A stretch of 64,000 bases of DNA from Kolteria novifilia (GTDB taxonomy: Bacteria; Planctomycetota; Planctomycetia; Kolteriales; Kolteriaceae): positions 1,426,001 to 1,490,000 of the forward strand of contig CP036279.1 in NCBI GenBank assembly GCA_007748055.1, written 5' to 3'. This document shows, piece by piece, positions 27,350 through 36,813 of the stretch. Each line of letters starts with the position of its first letter. Position 1 is the stretch's first letter. The notes below the pieces were generated by a model that searched no databases, was not told the DNA's origin, and saw only the letters and a list, made by a program, of their open reading frames with translations. Both the position numbers and the translations under genes were made by a program.

Positions 27350-28646
27350 CAGGGCCAGCGCATACTAAGTGGCTGTCCCTGTAAGAACTTCCATCAAGAA
27401 GTCATCGCTCCAGCCGCAGCTTCGGCGTTTCATCGCGATGCTGTCCTTGCTTGGATGTTGCTTAAGTAGAGAGAGCGTGAAACGATCGAGCCAGGCGAAA
27501 TTCTCACGGGCGAAACGATCGCGGATGCGCGAATCATCCTCGCGATAGACGACGTCGAGAATCCAATGACAGGAATTCTCGATCCCCCAATGGCCGCGGA
27601 CGGCACGGGCGAACCGTTGGACGCCCATCCCAAGACTACTGATGTAGCGACGAATCTCGACCGTCTCTTTCCCGTCTCGCAGGCAGACCGCGATGACCAT
27701 GCCAATCGTCCGAAGTCCCGCCCACGCGGCCGAGTCGACCAGGCTTCGCGGAGCCGGCATTTGATAGTAAGTCCGCGTCGTCGTGCGACCGTGGGCGGTT
27801 TCGGTCGTCTCATGTTTGCGAACCTTGCCACTGGCGAAGTCGTTTTCGGTCTCGGCCAGAAAGGCATCGGCGATCGCCGTTTCGAGGCTCTCTTGGTTAC
27901 CCTTGACTGCCAAGACGTAGTCAGCTCCGCCCTCGACGATCTGCTTCGCGATCGCCTTCTGCGTTCCCATCGCGTCGATGGTGATGATCGCTCCCTGGAG
28001 ATCGACCAACCGTAAAAGCTCGGGAATCGCCGTGATTTCGTTCGATTTCTCCTCGCAGGCGACTTGTCCCAGCGACAGGCCCAACTCGCTGGCCCACAGG
28101 CTGACCGCGTGCAACGCTCCCAGCCCGCGTTTGCGGTCGTGGCTGCGGCGATTGGTCTTGCCATCGACCGCAAAGACCGGTTGACTAACAGCACCCTCTT
28201 CACAAGCCGCCTGCCGTAGTGACTCTAGCCAACTGACAAAACAGGACTGAAAGGCATCCGGTCGCAACGCCGCCAAGACCCGCCGGAAGACGTCCTTGGC
28301 CGGAATGCCGTTGGGAAGCTCGAGGGTCTCGAGCAGCAACTCTTTTTTCATGCGTGCCCACTTGGCGATGCCGGTCGGGCCGCTCGCCCCCGCGAGCACG
28401 CCCATCACCGCGATCACCACCACGCTGACAAGCGGATGACGCTGATTGATCGACGAGCGTGGATCTTCCAAATCTTCGAAGTGAGTAACAACATCTTCAA
28501 GCGTTACCCGAACGTCCTTGCTCATCAGAACCTCTCCTTGCATGCTCACCATCCCTCGGGCCCATGCAAGACGTTCTACTCATCGCTCACCACTGGCGCA
28601 ACCCTTCCTCGATTGCCCAATCCCCCGAAACTGCGCGCTGGCCCTG
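27350..28646 (-). mobile_element. ISAs1-family insertion sequence (complete, no target duplication)
   Basis: 1297 bp with 12-bp terminal repeats CAGGGCCAGCGC at both ends (27350-27361, and inverted at 28635-28646). It carries one transposase on the minus strand. The outer flanks do not match (ACCGATCC against CGGATACG): the left is Rhs coding sequence and the right is the 3' end of the secretion operon. A deletion or rearrangement followed insertion. Confidence 0.9.
27365..28525 (-). CDS. ISAs1-family transposase
   Basis: 386 residues from the ATG at 28525 (MSKDVRVTLEDVVTHF), which has AAGGAGAGG six bases upstream; an in-frame ATG at 28552 is less likely. The N-terminal DDE-associated domain (FEDLEDPRSSINQRHPL, VLAGASGPTGIAKW) precedes the DDE core with FAVDGKTNRRS, IITIDAMGTQK and the C-terminal GHWGIENSCHWILDVVYRED. 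Length and motifs are those of a complete ISAs1 transposase, so the element may still be mobile. Confidence 0.95.
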   Translation of the reverse strand: MSKDVRVTLEDVVTHFEDLEDPRSSINQRHPLVSVVVIAVMGVLAGASGPTGIAKWARMKKELLLETLELPNGIPAKDVFRRVLAALRPDAFQSCFVSWLESLRQAACEEGAVSQPVFAVDGKTNRRSHDRKRGLGALHAVSLWASELGLSLGQVACEEKSNEITAIPELLRLVDLQGAIITIDAMGTQKAIAKQIVEGGADYVLAVKGNQESLETAIADAFLAETENDFASGKVRKHETTETAHGRTTTRTYYQMPAPRSLVDSAAWAGLRTIGMVIAVCLRDGKETVEIRRYISSLGMGVQRFARAVRGHWGIENSCHWILDVVYREDDSRIRDRFARENFAWLDRFTLSLLKQHPSKDSIAMKRRSCGWSDDFLMEVLTGTAT

Positions 28647-28656
28647 CGGATACGTG

Positions 28657-31600
28657 TCATTCAATGAGTCGGTAGTAGACCAGTGGCGTTATGTCGCTTA
28701 GCTCGTGTTCTCCTGTCGGTGGTCCGTCGTAGCTGGGCGAAAGGCTACGGTCGACGATGAAGAAACCGCGGTGACGGATGTTCTCTCCCGTTTCTATCCC
28801 GACCTCGCTCTTGAGTCGTGGAAGAGGATCGTTTGCGGTCGCGTCCTCGACCCGAAACAGTCCAACGGTTACCCAGACTGCGAAGACGTGACTTCGCGTC
28901 GTCGAATTGCCGGCGATCTTCCCGAGAAGCCGATTACGTCGATGCTCGAGCATCCAGTAGTCAAGACCTTGTGCCGGTGTTAACGATGTCCCCGCTCGCG
29001 TTTGGAGTACGGCTGGGGCTGTTGAATAGGGATCGGGGATTGGATCAAATAAACGAGGAGTCCACTGGCCACCTAGCGGTGTGATGAACTCGCCGGGGGC
29101 TTGGCTGGACACAACGGTGTCGTCGGTGCCGTCGAATGCATTGCCAACCGGCATGTCAAGCGCCCGAAAGTTCCTTCGTCTGAGAAGCGTATCGGAAACA
29201 CGTCCCGACGCAAAGCTTCGGAATGGCTTGTCATCTCCAGTTCCCATGATGCCGTCAGGGCCCATGCGACTCAGTAGGAACATCCGGAATAGTTCTCCGT
29301 TAACTTGAACCCCAGGCTTGAAGCCTGGATAATCTTCGGGAAAGCTTGAACCCGACGGGGCCGCTGATGTGTTGACACCGGGCCATTGGTATAGTCCGGC
29401 AACACTGTTGCCGAGTATCGTGTCCAGATCTTCACCGCCAAAAAGGCCGCCAAAGGAAACACCAGGAGATGTCGCGCCCGAAGGAGAAATAAGAAGAGAA
29501 CCCCATGCGACTGTGCGCGACAAGTTCGGTGGGTAATTGGTTGGTATTGAATTCGTCAGCAATTGCAGTGTTGACGATGTTACCGATCCCGACGCGGGCA
29601 TGACCTCTTGTGAATCCACGAGGGCTTTGAATATTTCTTCGTCCCAGATGTTGTTGAGGTCGATCTTGCCCGCGACTCTCGATACACGCTCGTCCGCTGG
29701 GGTGGCGGATGTGTTCCATCCTCCTGCGCCGTTCATCCGAGAGCGGCATTCGACCAATTCAAAGAATCGATAGAGATTGGGCAATGGGAGTTGGTCATTG
29801 TTGGCGAGCAATGGATGGCCGGCACGATTCTCAGTGAACCAGGGGGCTTGCCGACTACGCCATATTCCGTTCGGACGAAACTCAAAGTCGTTTGTGAAGC
29901 GGAGACGCCACTCGTCGACAGTTCCCCCTCCAGCGACGTTCGTTCCTATACAATCATGACTCCCGTACAATCGAACGGAAAGTAGCTCAAGCGGACTCGC
30001 AAGCTGTCGGTTCAGGAAAGGGAATGTCTCGTAGACATCGAGATCGACATCAGAATTCTCGATAGAAAACGTCTCTTGCCCGACCTCGAAACCGTCATCG
30101 GTCAACGAACTGTATGGCGTCGAAGTTCCTGGTGCTACTTCTGTGCCCGTGCTGGTTCCGGCGTTGGTCAACTCCGGAAAGCCCAGAAATTTGCCCTCTT
30201 CATTTCCGAATCCCGTCATGCCGGGATCTGGATCCCAGGGTCGCCTCGATCCAACCCATGGCTGCTTGCGTTGAAGCGACTTGCGATCGTTTCGTGGAGT
30301 AATCTCGTCTTCGTTCTGGCCTATCTGATAGCTGCCATTCGCGTTCTCGAGACGCAGGATATCTATTGCGATGTAAGGGTTGTCAGTGGCGTCAAAGTTT
30401 GCGAACGGGTTGCGAAGCCGGTAAAGGGCAATCTCGACATCTCGGTCCGCGACACGCGTTCGCGTGAACTTCAGAATCCCGTTCATATTGCCGGTAATAC
30501 CATCGTCGTATGCAGTGTAATTATTTCCTTGATTGTTCGTCAAATCTGCGACGACAAAGCTTTCGAGCAGGGTTGAGCTCGGCTCCCCGTTCATGGGATC
30601 GTTGAAGGCTCCGCGTGGGCCAACGACGTAGTAGCCTTGACCAGGAATGGACTGATTGCCGGTTGCCTGAACAGGAGTGATTGACGCAGATGGGTCTCCG
30701 GATCCCGTATCCGGATCGAAGGTCACGAATGATGATGTTCCCGTCGTACCATCAGGTTCCTCGGGTGTCTTGCCTGCTGCTCGAACTCCCAGGAGAAAGA
30801 TCGGTCGGGCGTTGGTGTCGTCCCACAAGACTGCCTCAACGGGGTCGGTCGCTGAAGCGAATATTACGGAAGCGTCCGGCCAAGGATTATAGAGCTCTGC
30901 CCATACCCAAATCTTGTCCCTATCCTCTGAAGGGTTGGGGCCAGCGCCATCGTCGTCGTACGAGAACTCGTGAAATAGCGCGATTCCCTCGTTGATGACG
31001 ATTTCAGGAAGCTCAAATCCGAAGACCGTGTCGTTGGCTGACCACGCCCCATCGTTGAGATTGGTGTCGTAGTCCATTTGCGTCATGGCGCTGTCGGGAT
31101 CCATGTAGTCCACGATGTTGACCGCCAGTTGAGCTAGGACCCGAGAGCGGGCTTCTTCCTCAACGGTTGGCGTTCCCGTCGCGGGGAGGGGATGGGTCGC
31201 CATCCAAAGCAGGACATAGATTTGCTCAGCCATGGATGTCCGCTCCTGGTCGGCAACATCAGCATCGACCCCGTAGGGCGTTAAGGGGCGATTAAGGTCG
31301 AAGCGACGACCCTCAGTGATGGCGTCGGGCAGCCGATTGCCAAACTGTAGCGTGACCCCAAAGTTCAATCCCGTAGGTGGATCGGATCGAGCTGAATTGT
31401 ACTGCGACCATGTTCCGCTGTGGGCTCGTTGGGCAACCGCATCCGCGTAGTAACGGGCAATGTCTTCGGCAAGTTCGTTGCCTGTCGCGTTGTGTGGGCT
31501 GCCGCCATCGGCAGGGTTTGCATACATGAGCGGATTGCTGAAGTGGTTGAGATCCCAACTTGAGTGAGTGAAGAGTCGCCGCATTCGGATGCGTCCATAC

Positions 31601-33438
31601 TCTTCCGGGGCGTTTGTGAAATCCGCCGCGAAGAGCTTACTCAGTAGGGTCTGAAGCCGATTGTCGAGAGCGGTGTTATCAATGTCCCAGAACCGAAGCA
31701 GTGTTTCAATTTGTGCTGCTGTAATCGGAAAATCGCGTGGATTGCTAGCATAAGGATTGAACTCATAGGCTTCATCTACGGCCAAGTTGTTCGCTGCGAG
31801 GGGCCCCGGAGCCGTAGTCCAGTCGTTAAGGCTGAAGCTGATATAGTTGACGAACGCCGGCATGACTTGCCTTCGGTTCAGATAAACAGAGGCTGCAAAG
31901 TCAGTGAAGGGCTCAGCGAGTTGGCCGGAACCGAAGTAATCTGCAGGTCCTTGCAGGGATGTGACCGATCCGTCTAAATATTCAGTTGATAGGTTAGAGT
32001 TGTCATCATTGTCGGAATTGGTGCCGTCGCTTCGTCCAGCGCGATCTGCTGTGCTTGGTGTTGTAGTGCGGTCATTCCATTTTCCCCCGCCGTCCAATGT
32101 CGCGAGGAGGTGTCGGTAAAGGTCGTCCGGATCTTCCCAGTCAGGTTTGCCTCCTGAGGAGTTGAGCAGCATCGCGTGACGTGGGTTGATTTCCGTTGGG
32201 GATGCGCCGAGATTCGAAACATGGCCGATGATCTGATTGCCCGTAGGAGTGTTAAGATAGTTGCCTGCTGTGTTGAGGTTGATTCTGCCGTCGAGACTCA
32301 AGACTTTGAAGGCGAAGAGTGGCTTGGCGTAGCCTCCGTCGGGAAGCTGGATGTTCGCCGGGGAACCAAGATCAACCCAGACCGCGTCTTTGAGACCATC
32401 GCCATCAGTGTCAACGTCAAGCTCCCGCGGGTCATCGCCAATGGCACCGCTGCGATTGACATCGTCAGGGATGCCGTCAGCTGCAGATGAATGGGGCCAA
32501 GTACTCATCGTGCCGGCAGAGGAGTTGTTTTCCTGGTCAACACCCATCACCGGTAGTGAAGTCGCGTTGTCTGCCCGACGTGGACGAAAGAGCATGCGAC
32601 GCCCATCTGCCCCAGACCAGGCATCACCACCGAAAGCCCCTGCGTTCTCCAACTCGGCGATCAGTTGAGGCCGGTGAAACGAGGGCTGCAAAATCATCCC
32701 GTCGGCGCGCTCGGCTGCGAGGAACATGTTGTTAAAGTCGGGGTAGTCGTAGTCCTCGTCCGCACCGAACCAATGCCAATTCGTGCCGTCGTGAAACCGC
32801 TCGGGTTGAAGGTTCTCGCCGTTCACCTGTGGCGTAGCGGTCCGGCCGCCCGCGTTCGTGTACATTGTCAAGTTGAAGGGGTAAATCGGATCCCAGGTTG
32901 CATCTGATAGCGCTGTCCCAAAGGTTGGATACGGACTTAATCTCTGAATGTAACTGTTAACTTCCGAATCACTAATGAGGCCATCCCCATCGTCATCTCG
33001 TGGGTTAAAGATTCCCGTGCCGTTGTAGACACCTTCGTAGGGACTCCAGCCGGCGTCTGTGACGTCGTGGCGGATCTCGGCTCCGTCACCATTCGCCCCT
33101 GTTCCCATCGCTCCACGATTGACTGAGTCACGGCTGCCGTACATGTCTCTAAGGAGGCTGTGGCCACGAATCGACGAATAGATGTTGTCGGTGTCGTAGA
33201 TGAGTTGATTCATGGCGTAGCGAAAAAGAACGCCTGGATCATCAACGTCGAAGCGGCTACCGGTTCGGCCGGGGTATTGGGTAGCGAGCTTGAAATTACG
33301 AGCTCCCTGGCCCTGCACTCGCGCGAGCATGGCGAAGGTGAGGCCGATGCCGGCAAATAGTCCAAGCATTCCCAGGACCACGAGCAACACGACGCCGCGA
33401 CGGTCGCGTGTTTGAGCGATGAGCTTAAGCATGAGCAT
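28657..33438 (-). CDS. Giant GspK-position prepilin-like protein with EF-hand
   Basis: 1593 residues. A short basic N-terminus (QTRDRRG) is followed by the hydrophobic stretch VVLLVVLGMLGLFAGIGLTF, in the style of GspK/PilX proteins that precede or cap a pseudopilus. Residues 148-159 (DDDGDGLISDSE) form a textbook EF-hand loop, and a second Asp-rich DVDTDGDG lies further on. Calcium binding is known in GspK. The remainder is a long, low-cysteine, probably secreted region with no domain I recognise. GspK is usually about 330 residues, so this is a greatly enlarged relative or a planctomycete-specific protein in the same slot. It is the last gene of the operon here; the ISAs1 end lies 10 bp after its stop. 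SD-like GGGGGA precedes the ATG. Confidence 0.7.
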   Translation of the reverse strand: MLMLKLIAQTRDRRGVVLLVVLGMLGLFAGIGLTFAMLARVQGQGARNFKLATQYPGRTGSRFDVDDPGVLFRYAMNQLIYDTDNIYSSIRGHSLLRDMYGSRDSVNRGAMGTGANGDGAEIRHDVTDAGWSPYEGVYNGTGIFNPRDDDGDGLISDSEVNSYIQRLSPYPTFGTALSDATWDPIYPFNLTMYTNAGGRTATPQVNGENLQPERFHDGTNWHWFGADEDYDYPDFNNMFLAAERADGMILQPSFHRPQLIAELENAGAFGGDAWSGADGRRMLFRPRRADNATSLPVMGVDQENNSSAGTMSTWPHSSAADGIPDDVNRSGAIGDDPRELDVDTDGDGLKDAVWVDLGSPANIQLPDGGYAKPLFAFKVLSLDGRINLNTAGNYLNTPTGNQIIGHVSNLGASPTEINPRHAMLLNSSGGKPDWEDPDDLYRHLLATLDGGGKWNDRTTTPSTADRAGRSDGTNSDNDDNSNLSTEYLDGSVTSLQGPADYFGSGQLAEPFTDFAASVYLNRRQVMPAFVNYISFSLNDWTTAPGPLAANNLAVDEAYEFNPYASNPRDFPITAAQIETLLRFWDIDNTALDNRLQTLLSKLFAADFTNAPEEYGRIRMRRLFTHSSWDLNHFSNPLMYANPADGGSPHNATGNELAEDIARYYADAVAQRAHSGTWSQYNSARSDPPTGLNFGVTLQFGNRLPDAITEGRRFDLNRPLTPYGVDADVADQERTSMAEQIYVLLWMATHPLPATGTPTVEEEARSRVLAQLAVNIVDYMDPDSAMTQMDYDTNLNDGAWSANDTVFGFELPEIVINEGIALFHEFSYDDDGAGPNPSEDRDKIWVWAELYNPWPDASVIFASATDPVEAVLWDDTNARPIFLLGVRAAGKTPEEPDGTTGTSSFVTFDPDTGSGDPSASITPVQATGNQSIPGQGYYVVGPRGAFNDPMNGEPSSTLLESFVVADLTNNQGNNYTAYDDGITGNMNGILKFTRTRVADRDVEIALYRLRNPFANFDATDNPYIAIDILRLENANGSYQIGQNEDEITPRNDRKSLQRKQPWVGSRRPWDPDPGMTGFGNEEGKFLGFPELTNAGTSTGTEVAPGTSTPYSSLTDDGFEVGQETFSIENSDVDLDVYETFPFLNRQLASPLELLSVRLYGSHDCIGTNVAGGGTVDEWRLRFTNDFEFRPNGIWRSRQAPWFTENRAGHPLLANNDQLPLPNLYRFFELVECRSRMNGAGGWNTSATPADERVSRVAGKIDLNNIWDEEIFKALVDSQEVMPASGSVTSSTLQLLTNSIPTNYPPNLSRTVAWGSLLISPSGATSPGVSFGGLFGGEDLDTILGNSVAGLYQWPGVNTSAAPSGSSFPEDYPGFKPGVQVNGELFRMFLLSRMGPDGIMGTGDDKPFRSFASGRVSDTLLRRRNFRALDMPVGNAFDGTDDTVVSSQAPGEFITPLGGQWTPRLFDPIPDPYSTAPAVLQTRAGTSLTPAQGLDYWMLEHRRNRLLGKIAGNSTTRSHVFAVWVTVGLFRVEDATANDPLPRLKSEVGIETGENIRHRGFFIVDRSLSPSYDGPPTGEHELSDITPLVYYRLIE

Positions 33439-33471
33439 GTCTTATTTCCCCCACGTTGGCTCGAGATGTGC

Positions 33472-35289
33472 TTATGTTGAGCCTAGAAAAGAATGGACGA
33501 TGGTGAATTCGCGGACGATGTTCGATTTTGGTTCCCAAACTCGGATCTTGATCTGAATGCCGCGTAGCGGTCGGTCATAGGGCGGTGGACGGAAATTCGC
33601 ACTGCCGGAATCAAGCCAGTTGATGGTCGTGCCGTCGGCGTTGTTCTGCCACCAACTATCATAGGTTGACACAGGGTTGCGCTGAGCGGCAGTACCAGCA
33701 TTGAAAACGGGGCCTCGTCCGGAAGTCCGCCACCGGGCGGCTTCATGCCAACCCATCGTTCGAAGTGTCGCGCCACTTGGATTGAGGAAGTAGCCGAGTT
33801 GTTCGAAATTCGTGGTTGTACCGTTGCCGCTGCCCCGGTAGCCGAGATCGATGAAGTCAGGTCTTAGCAGTGGACTCGCGTTGTAAGGTGACGGCGGGTT
33901 GATCTGCAACGAGTTGGCCGTCAACGTTGGGGCGTCGATTGTCGCATTCGGCACCGATGAATGGGGCGGAGTGTTCGCATTTGCGGAAGTGTAGACAGCC
34001 GGCCAATCGAGTTCGTTGGTGGAAAGGTCAGTCGTTGGATCAATCGTCGAGTCGCTTCCTGCCAGCAGAAAGTCATCGTCGAATACCTTCACATCAAAGG
34101 AGACGACATTGGTGAGAAGAATGTCTTCACCTTGCCTCGTATCGAACTCGTCCTGGTAGGCATCGGCAATTCCGTTGGTCGGTGTCGTGTCCGTGAGATT
34201 GATGCTCATTGGGTTTTGCGGGAAGCCTGAGTGTGTCGTTTCCTTCTGCGTCGGTCGTCCGAACCAATTCTGGCCATAGCTGTGAATGCCGTTTTGGTAG
34301 AAGGTTGTGCTGGGAACGAAGGGGAGCTCCAATGCTGTGGAGGCGGCCCCAAAGGGGATCATTCCAAATCTGTTTCTTCGTTGGGCCAACGTTTGGGGCG
34401 TGTTGAAGCGGAGCCTTGTGCCATCCCACCGAACGGAGATGTCGTAGTTTTCGTAGTACGACTCGGAATTCGTATTGATGTTGAATCTGCCACCCGAAAC
34501 GGAGTCGAGGTTTGAAACAAGAGTTTCACTTAAAGCCAGTAGCTGGCGGCGATAGAGCGTGTAGGTTGCCGGAATCTCGGGCGGTGCTGAAGGGTTGTTG
34601 ATGTCCGTCGTGGCATACTGCGTGCGGTCGGGACGCAGGAAGTAGACAACTTCTGCGAACGGACTGGCGATCAAACCATTGCCAGATTGGAGTTGGTCCA
34701 AACTTGCGGTCGGCGAGGAACCATCATCCAGCACAGCCGCGGCCGGAAAAACTTTCCCCCAATAGAATGTCTCTGGACTCACGCCTTCATCTTTTACCGT
34801 CATGGCGAGAACGTCATCAGTATCAATCTCGACGGGCAAGCCGATGGAATCCACACCTTGTCGTAGCTGGTTGTCCGTGAAGCTACTCGATGACCACGTT
34901 CCGGACGCATCGGGATACTTCGCGGCAGGTGAATTCTCCTCGATGAGGATGTATCCCGCCGATGGGATATTTGTTGGCTGGGGAACGGTGGTCGGCGTTG
35001 TCGGATTCGGGATCCGATTGGAATCCACGAAGAGGTCAGAGGGAGTCATTTCTTCACCGTCCAGATTGAGCAAATAGACGTGCTCCAAGTCCTTTCGGAT
35101 TGTCGAGAGTGCGAGGCGCACCTTTTGATCAATGTCCGCGACCCCACGCGCATCGGAGACTCCCTTGTTGGCGGCAACAAAGAGCGTCGAGAAGATCGCC
35201 ATGATCAGCAGAGTCAGTGTCGTCGCGATAAGGGCTTCGATCAGCGTCAAACCGCGAGGCATCTGGGCTGTAAGTACTTGATTTCGCAT
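33472..35289 (-). CDS. GspJ-like pseudopilin (type II secretion / type IV pilus-like)
   Basis: 605 residues. The prepilin leader MRNQVLTAQMPRG is followed by the methylation-type N-terminus LTLIEALIATTLTLLIMAIF with the conserved glutamate at +5. The next segment, VRLALSTIRKDLEHV, resembles GspJ. The C-terminus has LRGIQIKIRVWEPKSNIVRE, also like GspJ-type proteins. At 605 residues it is about three times the usual GspJ length, with long Asn/Thr/Ser-rich parts. It begins 9 bp after the GspI-like gene and ends 33 bp before the GspK-position gene, so it is clearly part of one operon. A minor pseudopilin at the tip is the likely role. Confidence 0.78.
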   Translation of the reverse strand: MRNQVLTAQMPRGLTLIEALIATTLTLLIMAIFSTLFVAANKGVSDARGVADIDQKVRLALSTIRKDLEHVYLLNLDGEEMTPSDLFVDSNRIPNPTTPTTVPQPTNIPSAGYILIEENSPAAKYPDASGTWSSSSFTDNQLRQGVDSIGLPVEIDTDDVLAMTVKDEGVSPETFYWGKVFPAAAVLDDGSSPTASLDQLQSGNGLIASPFAEVVYFLRPDRTQYATTDINNPSAPPEIPATYTLYRRQLLALSETLVSNLDSVSGGRFNINTNSESYYENYDISVRWDGTRLRFNTPQTLAQRRNRFGMIPFGAASTALELPFVPSTTFYQNGIHSYGQNWFGRPTQKETTHSGFPQNPMSINLTDTTPTNGIADAYQDEFDTRQGEDILLTNVVSFDVKVFDDDFLLAGSDSTIDPTTDLSTNELDWPAVYTSANANTPPHSSVPNATIDAPTLTANSLQINPPSPYNASPLLRPDFIDLGYRGSGNGTTTNFEQLGYFLNPSGATLRTMGWHEAARWRTSGRGPVFNAGTAAQRNPVSTYDSWWQNNADGTTINWLDSGSANFRPPPYDRPLRGIQIKIRVWEPKSNIVREFTIVHSFLGST

Positions 35290-35298
35290 GGTGTTGCC

Positions 35299-36789
35299 TC
35301 AATAGACCTCGATTAGGCCGTCGAAGATCACGATCGGATAAAAGCGTGTTGGTGCAGTATTGCTCGACGTGGCCACGACATCCGTTGACGCGTTCTCAAC
35401 AATTGGCCAGACGGGAGTTTGCCAAGCATCCGTAACTCGGAGATCTCCCTCATTGTGACTCGTTGGGTATCCCGTTGGTGTCGGTGACACAAGAACCTCT
35501 TGAAACCAACGACCACTGGAGAGTTGCGGTTCCCTAGCTTCGACTACACGATAGAAACCGTAGTCGCGACGATAGTGAGACGTAACACCCGTTCCGTAGT
35601 CGCCGGTCGAACGGTTCCCAGCGTTCGTAGAGCTGTCGCGGGAGACAGATGCCTCCATCAACCACGTGCCGCGTTTCACTTCTGGGCGCTCGGTTGCGGT
35701 AGTCCACGACAGGGTGATCTTGTTGCTCCCGTTGAAAATGGCCCCATCGATGATCGTGACCGGGTTGATGTAGTCCCGCTTGTAGAAGCAGAGGATATTC
35801 GTTTTTCCGGAGAATCCGCCGTTGATTGGCGGGCGTGCCACGGGAATATCGTAACTGTTTCCGGGATAAGATCCGCCTGGCACGCCCGTCGGAACGCCAA
35901 TAGTCATCGGCGTCGGGTCGGGTTCAAGATCTCGCTGTAGCATGACCGCCCAAGAGTACGGATAATCCCGAGTAGCTGTTGTTGTCGGAGGGGATGCCGT
36001 AAAGTCCCGTCGGGCAAAATCAAAGGCGTCGATCGTCGAGCTAGTGGCTGCATTGGGATTCAAAGGAACAATGGGATTGGCTTCACTGTACTGAATGTCG
36101 CCAGGGGAGGAGAACCAACGCGTCAAATAGGCTCTTCGAAGATTTTTGTCCGCTATGTTGCTCGCTTCACCTGTTGTCGCCACGCGTATGTCGTAGTAGG
36201 GAGTAGGAGAGACCCCGATGCCTGTATAGTACTCGGGTATCCCGAGGCGATAATCGTTGCCACTTGCTGCCGCCTGCAGGTCGCCTGAACCTCTCTCGAC
36301 CAGCAATGGATCGAGAAGGATCGGAAAGCTCTTGAAGTGTTCGGATGAACTCTCCGCAGTGTAGGACTGCATGGCGTTTCCATCCTGAGTCGCCGCGTTT
36401 GGATACTCGTTGAGCGTTCCCGAGAGATACCTCCGAGAGGTATTGCCGCCGGGATCGTTGGCCAACCACGCCCACTTATTGATGAACGCCGGCGTTGTCG
36501 AAGTAGCTTCAGGATCGAAGACTTCGTCTGGCGCGGGATTTGTGGCGGATCGAGAGGAATACCAACTCCAAAGTCGCGGATCGTTGACAAGCTGCTTCAG
36601 CTCGATGATGTTCTTGGCATTCTGCGCCATGATGGTGGCACGCGTATCTTGCTGGGCTTGTCGGACTCGCTGAATCCCGATCGGAAAGAAGGCGATGACC
36701 GACGTGACCCCTATCGCCATGACTCCGAGGGAAATCAGCACTTCGTTGACGGTTACGCCAAGCCTGGTTGTCGGTGTGCTTGCAATCAT
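35299..36789 (-). CDS. GspI-like pseudopilin
   Basis: 496 residues. The N-terminus MIASTPTTRLG precedes VTVNEVLISLGVMAIGVTSV, a prepilin-type hydrophobic segment with E at +5. The following IGIQRVRQAQQDTRATIMAQ forms the usual amphipathic helix. Position between GspH-like and GspJ-like genes supports a GspI role. It is much longer than typical GspI (about 120-140 residues), with a Pro/Thr/Ser-rich exported domain of unknown fold. Start at an ATG 24 bp after the upstream stop codon. Confidence 0.75.
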   Translation of the reverse strand: MIASTPTTRLGVTVNEVLISLGVMAIGVTSVIAFFPIGIQRVRQAQQDTRATIMAQNAKNIIELKQLVNDPRLWSWYSSRSATNPAPDEVFDPEATSTTPAFINKWAWLANDPGGNTSRRYLSGTLNEYPNAATQDGNAMQSYTAESSSEHFKSFPILLDPLLVERGSGDLQAAASGNDYRLGIPEYYTGIGVSPTPYYDIRVATTGEASNIADKNLRRAYLTRWFSSPGDIQYSEANPIVPLNPNAATSSTIDAFDFARRDFTASPPTTTATRDYPYSWAVMLQRDLEPDPTPMTIGVPTGVPGGSYPGNSYDIPVARPPINGGFSGKTNILCFYKRDYINPVTIIDGAIFNGSNKITLSWTTATERPEVKRGTWLMEASVSRDSSTNAGNRSTGDYGTGVTSHYRRDYGFYRVVEAREPQLSSGRWFQEVLVSPTPTGYPTSHNEGDLRVTDAWQTPVWPIVENASTDVVATSSNTAPTRFYPIVIFDGLIEVY

Positions 36790-36813
36790 CCTGTCGAACT
36801 CCTCGTGGGCGGC

